From Aquisalimonas sp. (GTDB taxonomy: Bacteria > Pseudomonadota > Gammaproteobacteria > Nitrococcales > Aquisalimonadaceae): a stretch of 7,676 bases of DNA. The notes below the pieces were generated by a model. The model did not search any database. It worked only from the letters and a program-made list of their open reading frames with translations, and was not told where the DNA came from. Every line of letters starts with the position of its first letter. Position 1 is the first letter of the stretch. Location: NCBI GenBank assembly GCA_007127625.1, contig SKYZ01000430.1, positions 1 through 7,676 on the forward strand, written 5' to 3'. Both the position numbers and the translations under genes were made by a program. Positions 7,104-7,676 of this stretch are shown here, one piece after another.

Positions 7104-7676
7104 GTGCGCACGCGGGTCAAGATATGCGGCATCACCCGGCCGGACGACGCGGCGGAAGCGGCGCGTCTCGGTGTGGACAGCATCGGCCTCGTGTTCCATG
7201 ACGCCAGTCCCCGTTCAGTGGATCTGCAGACCGCCCGCGCCGTGCGCGCCGCCATTCCGCCGTTCGTGACCGTCGCGGCGCTGTTCATGGATGCCACGGC
7301 GGAACGGGTTCGCGAGGTGCTGGGAGCGGTGGCGGTGGACCTGCTCCAGTTCCACGGTAGCGAGTCGCCGGAGTACTGCACGGGGTTCGGTCGTCCCTAC
7401 ATCAAGGCGGTGCCCATGGGGGCCGGATCCCGGCCCGAGCAAGTGCTTGGCGCCCATGAGCAGGCCATCGGCTTTCTCCTGGACAGTCATCGCGTCGGGG
7501 AACAGGGCGGCAGTGGCGTTGTCTTCGACTGGAGGGCGATTCCCGATCTCCTCGGCCGGCCGCTGATCCTTGCCGGTGGCCTGACGCCGGACAACGTGGC
7601 CGACGCCGTAAGCCAGGTGCGTCCATGGGCGGTGGATGTCAGCAGTGGCGTCGAGAGCGCGCCGGGCGTCAAGGAC
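7104..7676 (+). CDS. trpF: Phosphoribosylanthranilate isomerase, 5' part
   Basis: TrpF carries out the Amadori rearrangement of N-(5'-phosphoribosyl)anthranilate to CdRP, the third step of tryptophan synthesis, on a TIM-barrel fold in the cytoplasm. The first 191 residues are present and the window ends before the stop; family members are about 200-215 aa, so only the last helix is missing. The catalytic cysteine is C8 in VKICGITRPDDA and the catalytic aspartate D127 in FLLDS. LLQFHGSESPEYC (80-92), the phosphate-binding LILAGGLTPDNV (154-165) and AVDVSSGVES (176-185) are also clear. The GTG at 7104 is chosen because GAGGGT (7092-7097) is well spaced and the protein then starts MRTRVKICGIT, as usual. 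An in-frame ATG at 7059 would add 15 residues and has its GAGGGGG tract almost touching the start. Confidence 0.95.
   Translation, partial: MRTRVKICGITRPDDAAEAARLGVDSIGLVFHDASPRSVDLQTARAVRAAIPPFVTVAALFMDATAERVREVLGAVAVDLLQFHGSESPEYCTGFGRPYIKAVPMGAGSRPEQVLGAHEQAIGFLLDSHRVGEQGGSGVVFDWRAIPDLLGRPLILAGGLTPDNVADAVSQVRPWAVDVSSGVESAPGVKD

Noticed and set aside
1..7676. Search for mobile elements, CRISPR arrays, tRNA/rRNA genes and defence systems
   Set aside because: I saw no transposase or integrase, no spaced direct-repeat array, no tRNA-like cloverleaf and no compositional break. All seven genes are housekeeping or polar-organisation genes in a familiar order.

Overview
The window is chromosomal core sequence from a GC-rich gammaproteobacterium. 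All genes lie on the + strand in the order leuC (3' end), leuD, leuB, asd, fimV, truA, trpF (5' part). This order, with fimV between asd and truA, is the arrangement I recall from Pseudomonas and related lineages. The high GC content, strongly acidic FimV and lack of any mobile DNA fit a free-living lineage such as the Ectothiorhodospiraceae/Chromatiales or a pseudomonad relative. The exact genus cannot be fixed from sequence reading alone.

Layout. Positions 1-1955 carry a leucine-biosynthesis block: the two isopropylmalate isomerase subunits (LeuC, LeuD; 1-nt gap) and isopropylmalate dehydrogenase (LeuB; 43-nt gap). After 53 nt comes asd (2009-3121), the aspartate-semialdehyde dehydrogenase feeding lysine/diaminopimelate, threonine and methionine synthesis. 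A 328-bp intergenic region (3122-3449) follows. It holds a strong hairpin just after asd, a plausible sigma-70 promoter, and an apparently long fimV leader with further structure. fimV (3450-6257) encodes a 935-residue LysM/transmembrane/TPR-like polar hub protein. truA (tRNA pseudouridine synthase) starts 4 nt after fimV with a GTG, and trpF (tryptophan synthesis) starts 50 nt after truA and runs off the window.

Transcription probably falls into three units: leuCDB-asd, ending near the hairpin at 3129-3158; fimV-truA, from the intergenic promoter; and possibly trpF and genes beyond, from a weak promoter at the truA/trpF junction. The enzymes keep every catalytic residue I could check and have normal lengths, so all appear functional.

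I found no convincing new biological system. The observations most worth checking are the competing hairpins after asd, the leader of fimV (short ORF, hairpin plus T-run, 12-bp palindrome), the recurrent acidic-hydrophobic motifs in the FimV cytoplasmic tail, and the apparent absence of the Asd-like paralogue that sits between asd and fimV in Pseudomonas.
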